From contig JAFWFO010000015.1 of the NCBI GenBank assembly GCA_017515635.1, positions 1-64,000 on the forward strand: DNA of 64,000 nucleotides, written 5' to 3'. Both the position numbers and the translations under genes were made by a program. Source of the stretch: Selenomonadaceae bacterium. GTDB lineage: Bacteria > Bacillota > Negativicutes > Selenomonadales > Selenomonadaceae. The notes beneath the pieces were generated by a model. That model was not told the DNA's origin and did not search any database. It saw nothing but the letters and a program-made list of their open reading frames with translations. This document shows, piece by piece, positions 61,305 to 64,000 of the stretch (positions within the stretch are counted from its first letter, which is position 1; each line of letters opens with the position of its first letter).

Positions 61305-62051
61305 TTATTCGGCCTGTCGCTTGCTTGCGATTTTTTCAATTTCGCGCTCAAGGTCTGCGGGGGCAACTTGCACGGTAATTTTCACGTGAACTTCAATCGT
61401 GTAATTGACAAGTGAACTGTCGACGTATTTGTCCGTGATTTTCATAACCTTATCCGCAACGGCGTCGACTTCGGGATTTGTAAGCTCAAGTTTGCGCGTG
61501 CGTGCGAAAGTTCTTATGTCGATATTGAGTTGATATCGAATGTCTTTAAGCGCGTAAGATTCGGCACGCTTAACGGTTTGGTCTTGATTTTCCGAGCTGC
61601 CCATTGACGCTTTGGCTTCGCTTGTGTAAGTTTTTATCGGTTCCGCGACTTCGACGGGTTTATTTTTTGCAAGGTTGTCAATCTCGCGTTGTAAATTATC
61701 CGTGTCGATTTGTGCGGTGAGCGTCACGCGAATTTGAGTCGCGCCGTCAGCGTTCGTGGAGTTTACAACTTTATTGTCCGTAACTTTTATGACGCCGATA
61801 ACGAGCGTTTCAATTTCGTCTGCGTTGAATTCAAAGCCGTGAGTTTTTGCGAAGTTGCGAATAAAATTCCCGACTTGTTCTTGAGCGTCTTTGAGCGCGT
61901 AAGTTGTGGCACGCTTGGTGATTTGGTCTTGAGTTTCCGTTTCACTTGCAATCGCCGTGCCTTCGCCGACGTAAGTTTTTATTTCCGCATTAACCGTCGA
62001 CGTGAAAAACAAACTGCCGACGACAAGCAACATTGCAAAAATTTTTTTCAT
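61305..62051 (-). CDS. secreted LPP20-like protein
   Basis: A 248-residue paralogue of its neighbours with signal peptide (cut near VNA) and two domains. Motifs are YVGEGTAIASETETQDQ, a helix with TYALKDAQEQVG, a strand QIRVTLTAQIDTDNLQREI and a second domain ending VKITVQVAPADLERE. ATG at 62051 with GGGAGG nine bases upstream; the open frame beyond it covers promoter sequence. Function unknown. Confidence 0.72.
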   Translation of the reverse strand: MKKIFAMLLVVGSLFFTSTVNAEIKTYVGEGTAIASETETQDQITKRATTYALKDAQEQVGNFIRNFAKTHGFEFNADEIETLVIGVIKVTDNKVVNSTNADGATQIRVTLTAQIDTDNLQREIDNLAKNKPVEVAEPIKTYTSEAKASMGSSENQDQTVKRAESYALKDIRYQLNIDIRTFARTRKLELTNPEVDAVADKVMKITDKYVDSSLVNYTIEVHVKITVQVAPADLEREIEKIASKRQAE

Positions 62052-62082
62052 GAGTCCGCGCCTCCCGCAGAAAATTTTGTTG

Positions 62083-62111
62083 ATTATAACACGGCACAGG
62101 GATTTTTCATA
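62083..62111 (-). promoter_or_regulatory. promoter of the middle LPP20-like gene
   Basis: Minus strand TATGAA (62111-62106), 17-nt spacer, TATAAT (62088-62083), followed by a leader CAACAAAATTTTCTGCGGG shared with the neighbouring paralogues. Confidence 0.6.
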
Positions 62112-62127
62112 CAAGCGCCAAAAAAAT

Positions 62128-62146
62128 CCCGCGCAATTTACGCGGG
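62128..62146 (-). terminator. terminator of the CAP-domain gene
   Basis: CCCGCG pairs with CGCGGG around a seven-base loop; on the minus strand it runs into seven T, just past the stop at 62167 and before the promoter at 62111. Confidence 0.75.
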
Positions 62147-62166
62147 AAAATTTTTCGCTCATGCTG

Positions 62167-63207
62167 TCAGCTGAAAATAACAACCCAATAATGTTTCTCG
62201 TTCGAATCTGCTTTGTAAAAATAACCGATGCCGACGTCCTGATAATTGGGATTTAAAATTTTGTTATCGGTTTGAGACATGTACCAATCGATAATTTCTT
62301 GCGGCGTGGCGTGGCCTCTGTGGATGTATTCCCACTGTGCTTTTTGTTGGAACGAGACCGGCAAAACCGTCACCCATTTTTGACCGTTCGGGCGTTCGTG
62401 TGACCATTGGCGCGTAAGTTCTTCGGCACGAGTTTTTGCGCCTTTCGCTAAAACACTGTTGCGCTTGAGCGGTTTTATTCCGGCTTTTTCGCGTTCGGCG
62501 TTGATTGCTTCCAAAAGATCTGAAGTCATAATTTGTTCGTCGGTAAGCCAAGTTCCCGAAGGTTCGATAACGGGCGGCGTGACAGGCTCAATCGGATTTT
62601 GCGGCTCGATTGGTTCGATTGTCGGTTCGGGCGGCTCGACTGTTGGCACGGGCGGCTTTGGCGGCTCAACTGTCGGCGCGGGCGGTTTCGGCGGTTCAAC
62701 CGTCGGCGCGGGCGGTTTCGGTTTCGGTTGCTCAATCGGCGGTTTCGGCTGTTCAACGGGTTTCGGTTTCGGTTGCTCAATCGGTTTGGGTCTGTCGATT
62801 GGCGTTTTCGGCCGTTGTTTTTCAAGGCGTCTGTCAATTTCGCGTTGCAGAGCCTCCGAATCGATTTGAACGGTAACCGTCACGGTAACTTGAAGTACTT
62901 CACCGCCCAACAAAGATTTTTCGACTTTTTCATCGGTAATTTTCATAAGGCCGCCTGTAATGGAAATAACTTCGTCATCTACGAGTTCAAGGTCGCGCAA
63001 TTTCGATTGGCTGATGACATACACACCCGCTTGTTCGCTGGCACGTCTTAAGGCGTAACCTTTGGCGCGATTGATAACCTGTTCTTGATTTTCGGTTTCG
63101 TTCATGGTTGCGTTGCCCACGCCGATATAAGTTTCGATTTCGGCTTCGGCAGCGGGCATGAAAAATAAAATCCCTGAAATTAGCGCAGCCATAAATAATT
63201 TTCTCAT
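62167..63207 (-). CDS. secreted protein: LPP20-like domain, proline-rich spacer, CAP/SCP domain
   Basis: The 346-residue protein has a signal peptide (cut near AEA). An LPP20-like domain (about 23-125) resembles that of the paralogues. Residues 130-225 are a Pro/Lys/Glu spacer with repeats PPAPTVEPPK and IEQPKPK. Residues about 230-346 are a CAP domain: LLEAINAEREKAGIKPL, VLAKGAKTRAEELTRQWSHERPNG and VGIGYF. CAP proteins are extracellular; the function here is unknown. The ATG at 63207 has GGGAGG nine bases upstream; earlier in-frame ATGs lie in the promoter. Confidence 0.8.
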   Translation of the reverse strand: MRKLFMAALISGILFFMPAAEAEIETYIGVGNATMNETENQEQVINRAKGYALRRASEQAGVYVISQSKLRDLELVDDEVISITGGLMKITDEKVEKSLLGGEVLQVTVTVTVQIDSEALQREIDRRLEKQRPKTPIDRPKPIEQPKPKPVEQPKPPIEQPKPKPPAPTVEPPKPPAPTVEPPKPPVPTVEPPEPTIEPIEPQNPIEPVTPPVIEPSGTWLTDEQIMTSDLLEAINAEREKAGIKPLKRNSVLAKGAKTRAEELTRQWSHERPNGQKWVTVLPVSFQQKAQWEYIHRGHATPQEIIDWYMSQTDNKILNPNYQDVGIGYFYKADSNEKHYWVVIFS

Positions 63208-63238
63208 GACCGCTCGCCTCCCGTAAAGTATTTTGTTG

Positions 63239-63267
63239 ATTATATCATAGGTAAAAATTTTTTCATA
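63239..63267 (-). promoter_or_regulatory. promoter of the CAP-domain gene
   Basis: Minus strand TATGAA (63267-63262), 17-nt spacer, TATAAT (63244-63239), the same -35/-10 pair and spacing as the middle paralogue. Confidence 0.6.
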
Positions 63268-63375
63268 CCGGCGCAAAAAATAATTTGGTTTTAATTTCAA
63301 CCTGTAAAAAGCAGCAGAATGTCATCCCGAACGTCCTCGACAATCGGAGTCGTCAACCGATTAAGCAAAACAAAG

Positions 63376-63411
63376 CCCCCATGCAGTTCGACAATCTGCG
63401 CGGGGGTTTTT
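63376..63411. terminator. terminator between the 74-residue gene and the CAP gene
   Basis: CCCCC...GCAG pairs with CTGC...GGGGG with two-base internal loops on each side; the plus strand runs into five T, and the minus strand into CTTTGTTTTG. It closes the gltS-side transcripts. Confidence 0.65.
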
Positions 63412-63430
63412 CTGTGCTTAGTTGACAAAA

Positions 63431-63655
63431 TCAATCGTCCGATTTTTTTTCGGTGACGTGAACTTCGGGCAGTGCCAAATTTTCCGCCGCAAAGTCAAGC
63501 GCGGTTTTTACGTGGTCTTTGTGATTGATTAAAAGTTTTGCGTCGCGAACAATTTTTGCGGCCTCTTCGACGGTGTGCGCCTCCGACTCGATAAGTTTCG
63601 CGATTGTCTCCAAATGCGAATTGAATTGATCGTTGCTCATTCCTTTGCCAAACAT
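63431..63655 (-). CDS. small helical protein of unknown function
   Basis: A 74-residue protein, acidic and predicted helical (HLETIAKLIESEAHTVEEAAKIV and KTALDFAAENLA). It has no signal or membrane segment. GAAGG lies upstream of the ATG and the gene follows gltS by 14 nt, so the two are co-transcribed. No family recognised. Confidence 0.65.
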   Translation of the reverse strand: MFGKGMSNDQFNSHLETIAKLIESEAHTVEEAAKIVRDAKLLINHKDHVKTALDFAAENLALPEVHVTEKKSDD

Positions 63656-63669
63656 TTAAGTGCCTTCCT

Positions 63670-64000
63670 TCAGATAAAGTTGATGAAAAATGTAATCGTC
63701 AAGCTGTTGATAAAATCCGCGAACATTGAGCCGACAATCGGGACGAGGATATAAGCTTTGACGGACGGCGCAAATTTTCCCGTCAAAACTTGCATGTTCG
63801 CCATTGCGTTGGGAGTTGCGCCCATGCCGAAACCGCACGAACCTGCCGACAGAATCGCCGCGTCGTAATCGCGACCGAGCACGTTGAAAATTATAAAGTA
63901 CGCGAAGATAAACATTAAAATCGTTTGTCCGACGAGCAGGACGACCAACGGCAAGGCAAGTTCCGCCAACTGCCACAGCTTTAAAGTTATCATTGCGATG
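63670..64000 (-). CDS. gltS: sodium/glutamate symporter GltS, C-terminal part (partial)
   Basis: The last 110 residues of a GltS-family carrier; the frame stays open to the window edge. MITLKLWQLAELALPL, GRDYDAAILSAGSCGFGMGATPNAMANM and the final helix ITFFINFI match the family's C-terminal half, including the GxGxGATP re-entrant loop. It imports glutamate with Na+. The 5' part is outside the window. Confidence 0.88.
   Translation of the reverse strand, partial: IAMITLKLWQLAELALPLVVLLVGQTILMFIFAYFIIFNVLGRDYDAAILSAGSCGFGMGATPNAMANMQVLTGKFAPSVKAYILVPIVGSMFADFINSLTITFFINFI

Noticed and set aside
63301..63375. Possible gene remnant between the CAP gene promoter and the terminator
   Set aside because: No frame, repeat or recognisable motif was found in this stretch.

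Overview
The window looks like a chromosomal segment of an anaerobic, LPS-bearing Firmicute (Negativicutes, probably Selenomonadales/Selenomonadaceae). The evidence is Firmicutes-type gene neighbourhoods (yaaR-holB-ricT-yabB, mnmG-rsmG, phoH-ybeY, a 6S RNA of Gram-positive layout) together with outer-membrane genes (a WaaA-LpxK fusion, a heptosyltransferase-like protein, LPP20-like proteins), plus strict-anaerobe metabolism: pyruvate:ferredoxin oxidoreductase, two-subunit Fe-S fumarase and a succinate dehydrogenase/fumarate reductase of the succinate-propionate route. No rRNA, tRNA or CRISPR array was seen. TTG and GTG starts are frequent, usually behind strong AGGAGG sites, and the word AAAATTTT recurs everywhere.

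Layout. 1-11.2 kb (mostly minus): the end of an IS5-type transposase that truncates a clostripain-like protease, lepA, leuB, nifJ, then a restriction-modification (R-M) locus: vsr plus one polypeptide joining a C5-cytosine methyltransferase to an HpaII-type endonuclease, with a 13-bp G tract near its 3' end. 11.2-21.1 kb: 6S RNA, yaaR, holB, a 5.7-kb opposite-strand RTX metalloprotease gene, then ricT and the trmN6-like gene; the RTX gene splits an otherwise conserved cluster. 21.1-26.4 kb (plus): fumarase alpha/beta and sdhCAB, plus a small ferredoxin. 26.3-33.6 kb (minus): CNNM/CorC-type protein, a proline-rich secreted protein, rsmG, mnmG, and a second R-M pair (C5 methyltransferase and NotI-like endonuclease). 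33.7-39.7 kb (plus): 5'-nucleotidase, an AAA+ ATPase shortened by an in-frame stop, secreted proteins, a histidine phosphatase and a peptide with a double-glycine leader.

39.8-51.9 kb (minus): glyoxalase-like protein, a HAD phosphatase, three tandem secreted HAD phosphatase paralogues, a CBS-ACT protein, an esterase, and a branched-chain amino-acid ABC transporter (livJ, livH, livM, livG, livF) interrupted by a glycosyltransferase gene bracketed by direct repeats. 52-53 kb: two small plus-strand genes from a strong promoter. 53-64 kb (minus): ybeY, phoH (short N terminus), an aminotransferase, a glucosaminidase-TPR lipoprotein, trpS, the waaA-lpxK fusion, three LPP20-like secreted proteins (one with a CAP domain), a small unknown protein and the end of gltS.

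The most notable elements are the fused HpaII-like R-M protein with a slippage-prone G tract in its nuclease end, the repeat-bracketed glycosyltransferase cassette in the liv operon, a family of hairpin repeats built from an AGCTTTN heptamer, the stop-interrupted AAA+ ATPase, and the RTX protease inserted in a housekeeping cluster. All functional statements are family-level inferences from the sequence; no database search was run.
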